Below, in pieces: positions 8,424-16,825 of a stretch of DNA of 64,000 bases. Within the stretch, counting starts at the first letter, position 1, and every line of letters starts with the position of its first letter. A program made the translations under genes and the position numbers. The notes under the pieces were generated by a model. It saw only the letters and a program-made list of their open reading frames with translations, was not told where the DNA came from and did no database searches. Origin of the DNA: Pseudomonas sp. CFBP13508 (GTDB taxonomy: Bacteria; Pseudomonadota; Gammaproteobacteria; Pseudomonadales; Pseudomonadaceae); contig NZ_QFZZ01000003.1 of assembly GCF_005233515.1 (NCBI RefSeq), forward strand, positions 711,259 through 775,258. The letters run 5' to 3'.

Positions 8424-9938
8424 TTATTGGTTTTGGCAGGGTTGTGGATAACGGGCCTTGCGCTCCAGATCATCAAGGTCGATGTGGTTGCGCATGTACT
8501 GCTGACTGGCATCGACCAGTGGCTGGTGGTCCCAGCTCTTCAGCTTGCCGATGGTTAACGCATTGGCGACGAAACGGCGTCGGCGCTGGCTGGCCAGTAC
8601 GTCCCGGTGGATCGCCGGAATGTCCCACTTGGCCCGCGCTTCAGCGAGAAAATCGTCGAACAGCTGACGATGTTGCGGCGATTGGCTCAGTTCCTCTTCT
8701 TCGCGCGGATCGTTATCCACATCGAAGAGTAGGCACGGGTCGCTTTCGCTGTAGATAAATTTGAAGGCGCCCCGGCGGATCATCATCAGCGGGCTGACAG
8801 TGCCTTCGGCCATGTATTCGCCGAACACCTCGTCATGCCCGCCCTGCCCTTGCAGGTGCGGCAGCAAGGAACGGCCGTCCAGTGGCAGGCCCGGCTCAAG
8901 CGTGCCACCGGCCAGATCCACGAACGTCGGCAGCAAGTCGGCGGTGGAAACCGCGGCGCTGACCCGGCCCGCCTCGAATTGTCCCGGTGCGCTGATCAGC
9001 AGCGGCACCCGCGCGGCCATCTCGAACCAGTGCATTTTGTACCAGAGGCCCTTCTCGCCGAGCATGTCGCCATGGTCACCGGAGAAGACGATGATTGTGT
9101 CATCGATCAGCCCGGTTTCCTCAAGGGTTTGCAGCAGTTTGCCGACATTGGCGTCGATATAGCTGCAAGCACCGAAGTAGGCGCGACGGGCATCGCGGAT
9201 CTTATCCACAGGCAGCGGCTTGTCCCACAGGTCGTAAACCTTGAGCAGACGTTGCGAGTGTGGATCGAGTTGGTCCTGGTTCAAGGCTGTAGGCAACGGG
9301 ATATCGGCATCGTCATACAGATCCCAGAAAGCCTTGGGAATCGTGTACGGATCGTGCGGGTGGGTCATCGACACGGTCAGGCAGAATGGCTGGTCGCCGT
9401 CCTCGCGGATGTGATCGAAGAGATACTGCTGCGCCTTGAACACCACCTCTTCGTCGAAATCCAGCTGATTGGTGCGCACGCACGGCCCGGCTTGCAGCAC
9501 GGAAGACATATTGTGATACCAGCTCGGCCGCACGTCCGGCTCGTCCCAGTTCACCGCCCAACCGTAATCGGCCGGGTAGATGTCGCTGGTCAGGCGTTCT
9601 TCATAACCGTGCAACTGATCCGGCCCGCAGAAATGCATCTTGCCCGACAGCGCGGTGCGGTAGCCGAGACGCCGCAGGTAATGCGCATAAGTTGGAATGT
9701 CGGCGGGGAAATCGGCCGCGTTGTCGTAGGCGCCGATCTTGCTCGGCAACTGCCCACTGACCAGGGTGAAGCGCGACGGCGCGCATAGCGGGCTGTTGCA
9801 ATAGGCAGCATCGAACACCACGCCTTGGGCGGCGAGGCGGGACAGATTCGGCAGTTTGATCGGCGATGGGCCGTAGAACGGCAACATTGGCGCGGCCATT
9901 TGATCGGCCATGATGAAAAGAATGTTCTTGCGCTTCAT
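8424..9938 (-). CDS. betC: Choline-sulfatase
   Basis: BetC hydrolyses choline-O-sulfate to choline and sulfate. The 504-residue protein is a type I sulfatase: FIMADQMAAPMLP carries the first metal ligand (D12), and CAPSR at 52-56 is the sulfatase signature whose cysteine becomes formylglycine. FSGDHGDMLGEKGLWYK is the second metal and catalytic block. The C-terminal extension of about 100 residues is typical of choline sulfatases. The start at 9938 (MKRKNILF) agrees with known BetC; an in-frame ATG six codons upstream is possible. The LysR gene is divergent 114 bp away. Choline released can enter glycine betaine synthesis, whose genes are not in this window. Confidence 0.95.
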   Translation of the reverse strand: MKRKNILFIMADQMAAPMLPFYGPSPIKLPNLSRLAAQGVVFDAAYCNSPLCAPSRFTLVSGQLPSKIGAYDNAADFPADIPTYAHYLRRLGYRTALSGKMHFCGPDQLHGYEERLTSDIYPADYGWAVNWDEPDVRPSWYHNMSSVLQAGPCVRTNQLDFDEEVVFKAQQYLFDHIREDGDQPFCLTVSMTHPHDPYTIPKAFWDLYDDADIPLPTALNQDQLDPHSQRLLKVYDLWDKPLPVDKIRDARRAYFGACSYIDANVGKLLQTLEETGLIDDTIIVFSGDHGDMLGEKGLWYKMHWFEMAARVPLLISAPGQFEAGRVSAAVSTADLLPTFVDLAGGTLEPGLPLDGRSLLPHLQGQGGHDEVFGEYMAEGTVSPLMMIRRGAFKFIYSESDPCLLFDVDNDPREEEELSQSPQHRQLFDDFLAEARAKWDIPAIHRDVLASQRRRRFVANALTIGKLKSWDHQPLVDASQQYMRNHIDLDDLERKARYPQPCQNQ

Positions 9939-10039
9939 GTGATCGCGGCATTCCATGTTGAATATTTATGCGAGACTGCTGTGACCGAGGATGGATCCCA
10001 TGCCTCCTTCGGTAAAGCCCGCGCCCGACAATGACTAGG

Positions 10040-10054
10040 ATAAGCACAGCTTAT
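10040..10054. promoter_or_regulatory. Candidate LysR operator between betC and its regulator
   Basis: ATAAGC-ACA-GCTTAT is a perfect 6-bp dyad that also fits the T-N11-A pattern of LysR sites. It overlaps the first two bases of the regulator start codon (10053), which would suit autorepression. Direct binding is not shown. Confidence 0.45.
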
Positions 10055-11003
10055 GTATGACGCCCTCGGTGACCTGTCCCTAGATCTGCTGCGCGCTTTT
10101 GAAGCGGCGGCCCGCCATCGAAGTTTTACCGCTGCTGCGGTGGAGCTTGGCACCACGCAGCCGGCGATCAGCCAGCAAATGAAACGTCTGGAAGAGCAGC
10201 TCGGTACGCGCCTGTTCGACCGGATTTACCGGGGTATCGAGTTGACAGAGGTTGGCGCGCTGCTGTTCGAGCAAGTTACCCTCGGTTTGCAGAATATCGA
10301 CGCAGGATTGAGCGCAATCAGCACTCAGCAGCAACATGAAGTGCTGCAAGTGGCCACGGATTTCGCTTTCGCCGCTTATTGGCTGATGCCGCGCCTGCAT
10401 CGCTTCCATGAGGCCAATCCGCATATTGATGTCAGCCTGGTCACCAGCGAGCGCAACCACAACATGCTGCGCACCGACATCGACGTGGCGATCCTGTTTG
10501 GCGATGGTCGATTCAAGCAGGGCGAGAGCCACTGGCTGTTCAGCGAAGAGGTGTTCCCGGTGTGCAGTCCGCTGCTGCTCAAGGAGCGTTCATTGCCGTT
10601 GCCTGCGCAGGCCCTGCTGGAATTTCCGCTGTTGCATCTGCGTGGGGAAAACAGCAGCAACTGGTTCGACTGGAGTGGCTTGTTTCGTCAGTTGGGCCTG
10701 ACTACGCCGCCAGCGCCGGGGCAATTGCGCTTCGACAATTACACCTTGCTGATTCAAGCGGCGATTGGCGGACAAGGCGTGGCGATTGGCTGGCGGCACC
10801 TTGTGGATAACTTGCTGGTGCAGGGTTTGCTGTGCCGGCCGCTGGCGCAAACCACGCTGTCGCGGCTGGGGTATTACGTGGTGTTGCCGCAACGCAAGCG
10901 TCGGGGTGCGTTGATTCAACTGTTCGTTGACTGGTTGATGGCCGAGCAGGCCAGCAGTGCGGAATCGTTGAACGGGTTGGCGTTGCCTTCTATTGCGGTA
11001 TGA
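10053..11003 (+). CDS. LysR family regulator of choline sulfate utilisation
   Basis: This 316-residue regulator has an N-terminal winged helix (LLRAFEAAARHRSFTAAAVE, then TTQPAISQQMKRLEEQLG, about 10-50) and a LysR effector domain. It is transcribed divergently from betC, the classic layout for a LysR activator and its target. The related P. aeruginosa gene occupies the same position. The likely inducer is choline sulfate or choline; this is inferred from position. A dyad with T-N11-A spacing overlaps its start codon. The ribosome site (AGGAT, about 12 bp before the ATG) is rather distant, so expression may be low. Confidence 0.88.
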   Translation: MYDALGDLSLDLLRAFEAAARHRSFTAAAVELGTTQPAISQQMKRLEEQLGTRLFDRIYRGIELTEVGALLFEQVTLGLQNIDAGLSAISTQQQHEVLQVATDFAFAAYWLMPRLHRFHEANPHIDVSLVTSERNHNMLRTDIDVAILFGDGRFKQGESHWLFSEEVFPVCSPLLLKERSLPLPAQALLEFPLLHLRGENSSNWFDWSGLFRQLGLTTPPAPGQLRFDNYTLLIQAAIGGQGVAIGWRHLVDNLLVQGLLCRPLAQTTLSRLGYYVVLPQRKRRGALIQLFVDWLMAEQASSAESLNGLALPSIAV

Positions 11004-11026
11004 AGAGCAAAAGATCGGACGATCTT

Positions 11027-11692
11027 TTACGAATCAGAAGCCGCCACAAAATTCACATGCTGCCCCACATGCAGGTTCAACCGCAGCTCATCGGCGATGC
11101 CCACCGCGACACGGTTCAGGCGCTCCAGCGGTTCGGCCAGCCCCGGTTCGAGATTGCCGCCCACCTGACTGAAGTGCTCGATGGTCAACCCGGCAACGCC
11201 ATGGGGCGCATTGACCAGGGTCCAGCGCAGTGAGCTGCTTTGTACCGCCTCGAGGATTTCTTCGGCAGCGTGACGTTGCAGGCGCTCGTCATTTTCTGGC
11301 TCGTCGAGCACACCGAAGTTGCCGACCAGAAACAGGCGCGGCACGCTGGCGAGTTGCAAACCTTCGACCAAGGCGTCGACTGCCAGCACTTGTTCCACCG
11401 GCCCCAGCGTCACCGAGCGCTCTACGTGGTCGCTGCTGAACGGCAACCCCGGCGCGTCCAGCAGGCAAATCACCGCCGAACTGCCGGCGACGCTTTGATT
11501 GACCCGCTCGGCATCGAACAGATCACCGGTCTTGGTGCGCAACCCCGGACGCGGCGCGAGTGCGGTGAGATCGTCGAGAATGGCGATGACTTCGTGTTGC
11601 CGACGCAGCAATTCAGCCATCAATGCACCGCCCAGGCTGGCCATGGCACCATAAAGCACCACTTTGACCACTGGGGTCTCGGCATTTTTCAT
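11027..11692 (-). CDS. NAD(P)-binding Rossmann-fold protein (SDR/NmrA-like)
   Basis: The 221-residue protein begins MKNAETPVVKVVLYGAMASL. The glycine-rich loop GAMASLGG at about 15-22 is the dinucleotide-binding turn of an atypical short-chain dehydrogenase, followed by the acidic AILDD. FLVGNFGVLDEPEND near 135-149 fits the NmrA/epimerase group of putative reductases, and no YxxxK catalytic pair is obvious. AAGGAAAA lies 7 bp before the ATG at 11692. It is divergent from the DOPA-dioxygenase-like gene with an 81-bp gap. The substrate is not known. Confidence 0.75.
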   Translation of the reverse strand: MKNAETPVVKVVLYGAMASLGGALMAELLRRQHEVIAILDDLTALAPRPGLRTKTGDLFDAERVNQSVAGSSAVICLLDAPGLPFSSDHVERSVTLGPVEQVLAVDALVEGLQLASVPRLFLVGNFGVLDEPENDERLQRHAAEEILEAVQSSSLRWTLVNAPHGVAGLTIEHFSQVGGNLEPGLAEPLERLNRVAVGIADELRLNLHVGQHVNFVAASDS

Positions 11693-11773
11693 GGCTGTTT
11701 TCCTTATATTTGTCCTGTATGACCTGTGACGGTGGAAACAGCCAAGGGTTCGAACCGATTGAGAGGCGACACG

Positions 11774-12112
11774 ATGCAAGGGATCAAGGGCTATCACGCC
11801 CATGTCTATTTCGACGCGCAAACCATCGACCAGGCGCGGGCCTTGTGCGAACAGGCCGCGCAGTTGTTTGCGCTGAAAATGGGCCGCGTGCACGAACGCC
11901 CGGTAGGGCCGCACCCCGACTGGAGCTGCCAACTGGCTTTCGGCCCCGAGCTGATTGGCGAGGTGCTGCCATGGCTGGCACTCAACCGCAGAGGCCTGGT
12001 GGTGTTCCTGCATCCGGACACGGGCGACGACTTGCTCGACCACACCGAACACGCGATCTGGATGGGCGCGGTGCGGCCGCTGGATTTGTCGATTTTTTTA
12101 ATCAGATGCTGA
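11774..12112 (+). CDS. DOPA 4,5-dioxygenase-like protein
   Basis: This 112-residue cytoplasmic protein matches the small bacterial DOPA 4,5-dioxygenase family, which opens catechol rings extradiolically. Conserved histidine blocks are GYHAHVYFD at about 6-14, VHERPVGPHPDWSCQLAF near 39-56 and VFLHPDTGDDLLDHTEHAIW near 76-95. The ATG at 11774 follows GAGAGG; a longer frame from 11726 lacks a site. Many bacterial members have no proven physiological substrate, so the name describes the family only. Confidence 0.85.
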   Translation: MQGIKGYHAHVYFDAQTIDQARALCEQAAQLFALKMGRVHERPVGPHPDWSCQLAFGPELIGEVLPWLALNRRGLVVFLHPDTGDDLLDHTEHAIWMGAVRPLDLSIFLIRC

Positions 12113-12357
12113 CGCTGAACTGATAACGGATATGTCCAGACTGCCAGCCAGCGCTGTCTGTCCGTTTATCCGCATCGCTACTAGTCCCGTATTCATTGGC
12201 TGTCGTTGCATCCGACCGCCGGTTGACCATTCATTCATCGCTTTCGCTCGCGAAAGGTAGCTGAAAGCTTCCCCGATTAGGATCGCCCCACTCCCGGCAA
12301 CAGACCGGTTGGCCCAAGCCCTGTGTTTTTTCCACAGGCCCGGCCCAATTAACAACA
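12113..12357. other. Intergenic stretch before the citrate transporter leader
   Basis: No gene is visible in these 245 bases. One hairpin (CCTGTG at 12320 with CACAGG at 12333) has the T run in its loop and is not a normal terminator. A promoter for the short ORF and transporter is expected here but no confident -35/-10 pair was found. Confidence 0.4.
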
Positions 12358-12450
12358 ATGGTGATTCTGATGTCTTCTGCAACCCGCCGTTTCTCCCGCT
12401 TCCTGCTGGTCACTCCGCCCGTACGCCTCGCGCCTGCCGTTCTGCGCTGA
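12358..12450 (+). CDS. Possible 30-residue leader peptide upstream of the citrate transporter
   Basis: An ATG at 12358 opens a 30-codon frame ending with TGA at 12448-12450, 51 bp before the transporter start. An internal ATG at 12370, preceded by GGTGA, would give 26 residues starting MSSATRRFSRF. The sequence is basic and hydrophobic, with no family that I know. Codon choice is ordinary for the genome (mostly G or C in third position). It may be a leader ORF controlling the downstream gene or chance; only position and codon use support it. Confidence 0.3.
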   Translation: MVILMSSATRRFSRFLLVTPPVRLAPAVLR

Positions 12451-12501
12451 TCTCGCCCGATCCGCTCATTCCATTAGCCGCGCTACGCCTGGAGTATTCC
12501 C

Positions 12502-13809
12502 ATGCTGACTTTCCTTGGCTTCGCCATGGTCATCACGTTCATGTTCCTGATCATGACCAAGCGCCTGTCCGCGCTGATCGCCCTGATCATCATCCCGATC
12601 CTGTTCGCCCTGTTCGGTGGTTTCGCGCCGAAAATCGGCCCGATGATGCTCGAAGGCATCACCAAACTGGCGCCGACCGGCGTGATGTTGATGTTCGCCA
12701 TTCTGTATTTCGCCCTGATGATCGACTCCGGCCTGTTCGACCCGGCCGTGCGCAAAATTCTCAAACTGGTCAAGGGCGACCCGTTGAAAGTTTCGGTCGG
12801 CACCGCCGTTCTGGCGCTCGTCGTTTCCCTTGATGGTGACGGCGCGACCACTTACATGATCTGCGTGGCCGCGATGCTGCCGCTGTACAGCCGCATCGGC
12901 ATGAGCCCGCGGATCATGGCCGGTCTGATCATCCTCGCCGGCGGCGTGATGAACATGACCCCGTGGGGCGGCCCGACCGCCCGTGCGGCAAGTGCGCTGC
13001 ATGTCGATCCGTCGGATATTTTCGTACCGATGATCCCGGCGATGGCCGCTGGTGTTGTGGCGATCCTGCTGATTGCCTACTTCTACGGCAAGCGTGAGCG
13101 TGCCCGTCTCGGCGAGCTGCATCTGGTCGGCGACGAGATCGATCACAGTGAAATCAGCGTCTCGCAATTCCCTGACGCACGCCGTCCGAAGCTGATCTGG
13201 TTCAACGCCGCACTGACTTTCGGCCTGATGTGCACGCTGATCGGTGGCCTGTTGCCGCTGCCGGTGCTGTTCATGGTGGCGTTCAGTATTGCCATGATCG
13301 TCAACTACCCGTGCCTGCAAATGCAGAAGGATCGCGTCGCCGCGCATTCCGGCAGCGTGCTGGCAGTGGTCGGGCTGATCTTTGCGGCCGGTATCTTCAC
13401 CGGTATCCTGTCGGGCACCGGCATGGTCGATGCGATGTCGAAGAGCCTGTTGGCGGTGATTCCGGATTTCCTCGGCCCGTACCTGGCGGTGATTACGGCG
13501 CTGGTGAGCATGCCGTTCACCTTCTTCATGTCCAACGACGCTTTCTACTATGGCGTGTTGCCGGTGCTGGCCGAAGCGGCCAGCCACTATGGAATCACTG
13601 CGGTGGAAATGGCCCGTGCCTCGATTGTCGGCCAGCCCGTCCACTTGCTGAGCCCGTTGGTGCCGTCGACCTATCTGTTGGTGGCGCTGGCCGGCATCGA
13701 TTTCGGTGATCACCAGCGTTTTACCCTGAAATGGGCGATCCTGGTGTGTATCTGCATTTTGATTGCTGCACTGCTGTTGGGGACTTTCCCGGTGTTCAGC
13801 ACTCTATAA
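12502..13809 (+). CDS. CitMHS family citrate transporter
   Basis: This 435-residue inner membrane protein belongs to the citrate-metal:H+ symporter family (CitM/CitH type). It has about 11-12 hydrophobic segments and typical family blocks: MLTFLGFAMVITFMFLIMTK at the N-terminus, VSLDGDGATTYMI near 111-123 and GGVMNMTPWGGPTARAA near 149-165. The start follows GGAG about 8 bp upstream. Citrate complexed with Mg2+ or Ca2+ is the usual substrate in the family; the specific metal cannot be read from sequence. A strong terminator follows the stop, so the gene is expressed separately from terC. Confidence 0.92.
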   Translation: MLTFLGFAMVITFMFLIMTKRLSALIALIIIPILFALFGGFAPKIGPMMLEGITKLAPTGVMLMFAILYFALMIDSGLFDPAVRKILKLVKGDPLKVSVGTAVLALVVSLDGDGATTYMICVAAMLPLYSRIGMSPRIMAGLIILAGGVMNMTPWGGPTARAASALHVDPSDIFVPMIPAMAAGVVAILLIAYFYGKRERARLGELHLVGDEIDHSEISVSQFPDARRPKLIWFNAALTFGLMCTLIGGLLPLPVLFMVAFSIAMIVNYPCLQMQKDRVAAHSGSVLAVVGLIFAAGIFTGILSGTGMVDAMSKSLLAVIPDFLGPYLAVITALVSMPFTFFMSNDAFYYGVLPVLAEAASHYGITAVEMARASIVGQPVHLLSPLVPSTYLLVALAGIDFGDHQRFTLKWAILVCICILIAALLLGTFPVFSTL

Positions 13810-13829
13810 GCCCAAGACTCACCGTAACG

Positions 13830-13865
13830 GGTCCTGGCTTCGCGGTTTGAAGCCCGGACCTTTTT
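13830..13865 (+). terminator. Rho-independent terminator after the citrate transporter
   Basis: GGTCCTGGCTTC (13830-13841) pairs with GAAGCCCGGACC (13849-13860), with a single T/C mismatch and a 7-base loop, followed by TTTTT. Confidence 0.85.
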
Positions 13866-13894
13866 CGGTTTAACAATTGCTCAAAGGAATACAC

Positions 13895-14662
13895 ATGGAT
13901 TGGCTGACCAACCCCGAAATCTGGGTTGCCTTCTTTACCCTGACCGCCCTGGAAATCGTCCTCGGTATCGATAACATCATCATGATTTCGATCCTGGTCA
14001 GCCGCATGCCCAAACACATGCAGCAGCGCACGCGGATCTTCGGTCTTGGCTTGGCCATGATCACGCGGATCCTGTTGCTGCTGTCGATCACCTGGGTCAT
14101 GCGCCTCACTGCCGATCTTTTCGAAGTGTTCGGCCAGGGCATCTCCGGTCGCGACCTGATCCTGTTCTTCGGTGGCCTGTTCCTGTTGTGGAAGAGTTCG
14201 CAGGAGATGTACCACGCGCTGGAAGGTGAAGACGAAAGCGACGACGCGCCATCGGGCAAGGGCGGCAACTTCCTCTACACCATCATCCAGATCGCGATCA
14301 TCGATATCGTCTTCTCGCTGGACTCGGTGATCACCGCCGTCGGCATGGTCTCCCACGTTCCGGTCATGGTCGCGGCGATCGTCGTGGCAGTGCTGGTGAT
14401 GATGCTGGCGTCGGGCAAGATCAGCGAATTCATCGACAAGCACCCGTCGCTGAAAATGCTCGCCCTGTCCTTCCTGCTGGTGGTCGGTACCGTGCTGATC
14501 GCCGAATCGTTCGACGTGCACGTGCCAAAAGGCTACGTCTACTTCGCCATGGCGTTCTCGCTGGCGGTTGAGGCTATCAACATCAAACTGCGCGGCGCGA
14601 TGGCCAAGAAGAGACAGCAACAGGATCCGGTGAAACTGCGCAAGGATGTTCCGGGCCAGTAA
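13895..14662 (+). CDS. TerC family integral membrane protein
   Basis: This 255-residue membrane protein has the TerC pattern: MDWLTNPEIW, then FTLTALEIVLGIDNIIMI near 12-29 with the conserved acidic residues in the membrane, and DIVFSLDSVITAVGM near 133-147 as the second half of the inverted repeat. TerC proteins export metals such as manganese, partly to protect metalated exoenzymes; the function of this paralogue is not established. The ATG at 13895 follows AAGGAAT. It stands alone between a terminator and a REP pair. Confidence 0.9.
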   Translation: MDWLTNPEIWVAFFTLTALEIVLGIDNIIMISILVSRMPKHMQQRTRIFGLGLAMITRILLLLSITWVMRLTADLFEVFGQGISGRDLILFFGGLFLLWKSSQEMYHALEGEDESDDAPSGKGGNFLYTIIQIAIIDIVFSLDSVITAVGMVSHVPVMVAAIVVAVLVMMLASGKISEFIDKHPSLKMLALSFLLVVGTVLIAESFDVHVPKGYVYFAMAFSLAVEAINIKLRGAMAKKRQQQDPVKLRKDVPGQ

Positions 14663-14694
14663 CCCGGTAGTCCAGCGGCAACACGCTACACCCC

Positions 14695-14785
14695 TGTGGG
14701 AGCGAGCCTGCTCGCGAAGATGGAGTGCCAGTCGACAACAATGTTGGCTGGCCCACCGCTTTCGCGAGCAGGCTCGCTCCCACAG
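14695..14785. repeat. REPIN (paired REP) copy, GTGGGAGCGAGCCTGCTCGCG family
   Basis: TGTGGGAGCGAGCCTGCTCG begins at 14695 and its inverted partner ends at 14784, with a 42-base spacer. The rest of 14663-14991 holds no gene; promoter elements for the next gene were not identified with confidence. Confidence 0.9.
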
Positions 14786-14991
14786 TTGTTTTGGGCAACA
14801 GAGGGAAAACGTGTCGGATTCGGTGAGTGGATGCATTTGTTTTGATGACACTTTTGTTTCAATCCACGCTTTAGCTGTGCAATGCTGGCGCCGAGACCGT
14901 TCGCCAACTACAGCTTAAGTATCAAGAAGGTAGAAACCGCGCGGTGCCGTCCACTTGCCCCTCTGGGGCGCTGCTACTACAGGGGGTCTGC

Positions 14992-16650
14992 ATGCTCACC
15001 CTGCTCAATTTGCTGTCCGCCGTCGCCCTGTTGATCTGGGGCACGCACATCGTCCGAACCGGCATCTTGCGGGTTTATGGCACCAATCTGCGACATGTCA
15101 TCGGCCAGAACATGTCGAAGAAATGGCTGGCGTTCATCGCCGGTATTCTCGTCACCGCCATGGTGCAGAGCAGCAACGCCACGGCGATGCTGGTCACTTC
15201 GTTTGTCGGGCAGGGTCTGATGGCGCTGACCCCGGCGCTGGCGACCATGCTCGGCGCAGACGTCGGTACCGCGTTGATGGCGCGGGTGCTGACCCTCGAT
15301 CTGTCGTGGCTGTCGCCGCTGCTGATTTTCCTCGGGGTGATTTTCTTTCTGTCGCGCAAACAGACGCGGCTCGGGCAGATGGGCCGGGTGTCCATTGGTC
15401 TCGGGCTGATCATTCTCGCCCTGCAATTGATCGTCGAGGCCGCCGCGCCGATTACGCACGCGCAAGGGGTGAAGGTGATTTTCGCCTCGCTGACCGGCGA
15501 CATTTTGCTCGACGCCCTGGTCGGCGCGTTGTTTGCGATGATTTCCTACTCCAGCCTCGCCGCCGTGCTGCTCACCGCCACGCTGGCCGGGGCTGCGGTG
15601 ATCAGCCTGCCGGTGGCAATCGGTCTGGTGATCGGCGCCAACATCGGCAGCGGCATTCTCGCCTTCATGAGCACCAGCATGCAGAACGCCGCCGGCCGCC
15701 AGGTGGCGCTGGGCAGTCTGCTGTACAAACTGATCGGCCTGCTGCTGATCATCCCGGTGCTCGACCCGCTGGTGCACTGGATCGACAGCCTCGATTTCAG
15801 CCCGCAGGAAATGGTCATCGGCTTCCACCTGCTCTACAACACCGCGCGCTGCCTGATCCTGCTGCCCAGCGTCGGGCCGATGGCGCGGCTCTGTGCGTGG
15901 CTGCTGCCGGAGCGGCCGGAGGTCAACGGCACCGCCAAACCGCGCCATCTCGACCCGACCGCGCTGGTCACGCCGAGCCTGGCGCTGGCCAATGCCGCGC
16001 GGGAAACCCTGCGCATGGGCGATCTGCTCGACAACATGCTCGACGCCTCCCTCGATGTGCTGCGCGGCAAGCAGACCGCCGTCACTCAGGAGATGCGCCG
16101 ACTGACCGACGACGTCGAGGCGCTGTACAGCGCGATCAAGCTGTATCTGGCGCAGATGCCCCGCGAAGATCTTGGCGAGCAGGACAGTCGGCGCTGGGCC
16201 GAGATCATCGAACTGGCGATCAACCTGAAACTCGCCGCCGACCTGATCGAGCGCATGCTGCGCAAGATCCAGCAGCAGAAGACTTCGCAACGGCGTTCGT
16301 TTTCCGAAGAAGGCCTGGAAGATCTTGCCGGGCTGCAACAGCAACTGATCGCCAATCTGCGCCTGGGGCTGTCGGTGTTTCTCAGCGGCGACCGCGAGAG
16401 CGCGCGGCAGTTGCTGCGGGAGAAACGCCGCTTTCGCGCGCAGGAACGGCGTCTGGCCCATGCGCACGTCAGCCGGTTGCAACGCAAGATCGTGCAGAGT
16501 CTGGAGACCAGTTCGCTGCATCTGGAATTGATTGCCGACATGAAACGGCTCAATTCGCTGTTCTGCAGCAGCGCCTATGTCGTGCTGGAAACTGCGGACA
16601 CCGGCGCGCTGGCGGTGGATGACATGGCCGACATTACGCATTCGCCTTGA
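14992..16650 (+). CDS. Na+/phosphate cotransporter family protein with PhoU-like domain
   Basis: This 552-residue protein has two parts. Residues 1-310 are a Na/Pi-cotransporter II (PF02690) type membrane domain with the paired repeats VQSSNATAMLVTSFVGQGLM near 49-68 and MISYSSLAAVLLTATLAG near 183-200. The C-terminal 200 residues form a helical PhoU-like region (RETLRMGDLLDNMLDASLDV). Family members such as YjbB export phosphate with sodium. The ATG at 14992 follows AGGGGG. Very long frames overlap it in other phases but have no family resemblance. It lies between two repeat elements and appears to be monocistronic. Confidence 0.88.
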   Translation: MLTLLNLLSAVALLIWGTHIVRTGILRVYGTNLRHVIGQNMSKKWLAFIAGILVTAMVQSSNATAMLVTSFVGQGLMALTPALATMLGADVGTALMARVLTLDLSWLSPLLIFLGVIFFLSRKQTRLGQMGRVSIGLGLIILALQLIVEAAAPITHAQGVKVIFASLTGDILLDALVGALFAMISYSSLAAVLLTATLAGAAVISLPVAIGLVIGANIGSGILAFMSTSMQNAAGRQVALGSLLYKLIGLLLIIPVLDPLVHWIDSLDFSPQEMVIGFHLLYNTARCLILLPSVGPMARLCAWLLPERPEVNGTAKPRHLDPTALVTPSLALANAARETLRMGDLLDNMLDASLDVLRGKQTAVTQEMRRLTDDVEALYSAIKLYLAQMPREDLGEQDSRRWAEIIELAINLKLAADLIERMLRKIQQQKTSQRRSFSEEGLEDLAGLQQQLIANLRLGLSVFLSGDRESARQLLREKRRFRAQERRLAHAHVSRLQRKIVQSLETSSLHLELIADMKRLNSLFCSSAYVVLETADTGALAVDDMADITHSP

Positions 16651-16694
16651 ACGTCTGGGGCTGGGGTCAGTCAGTTACAGTGGTTCAGCCTTGA

Positions 16695-16779
16695 GGCCGC
16701 ATCGCTGGCAAGCCAGCTCCCACAGGGTTTTGTGAGCGCCGCAGATCCTTGTGGGAGCTGGCTTGCCAGCGATGCGGCC
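16695..16779. repeat. Palindromic repeat pair, GTGGGAGCTGGCTTGCCAGCG family
   Basis: GGCCGCATCGCTGGCAAGCC begins at 16695 and continues through AGCTCCCACA; its exact inverted copy runs 16750-16779. The orientation is opposite to the REPINs with GTGGGAGCGAG. This is a second REP family. Confidence 0.85.
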
Positions 16780-16825
16780 CTGACTGACGACACGGATCTC
16801 CAAATCAGCCGTATGGAAGCCTGTT

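Noticed and set aside
12466..13713. 415-codon frame opposite the citrate transporter
   Set aside because: Antisense shadow of a membrane protein; the composition is nearly all His, Gln, Asp and Arg.
14955..16641. Frames of about 555 codons on both strands over the Na/Pi gene
   Set aside because: Both are out of phase with the conserved membrane and PhoU-like sequence and have no hydrophobic or domain pattern of their own.
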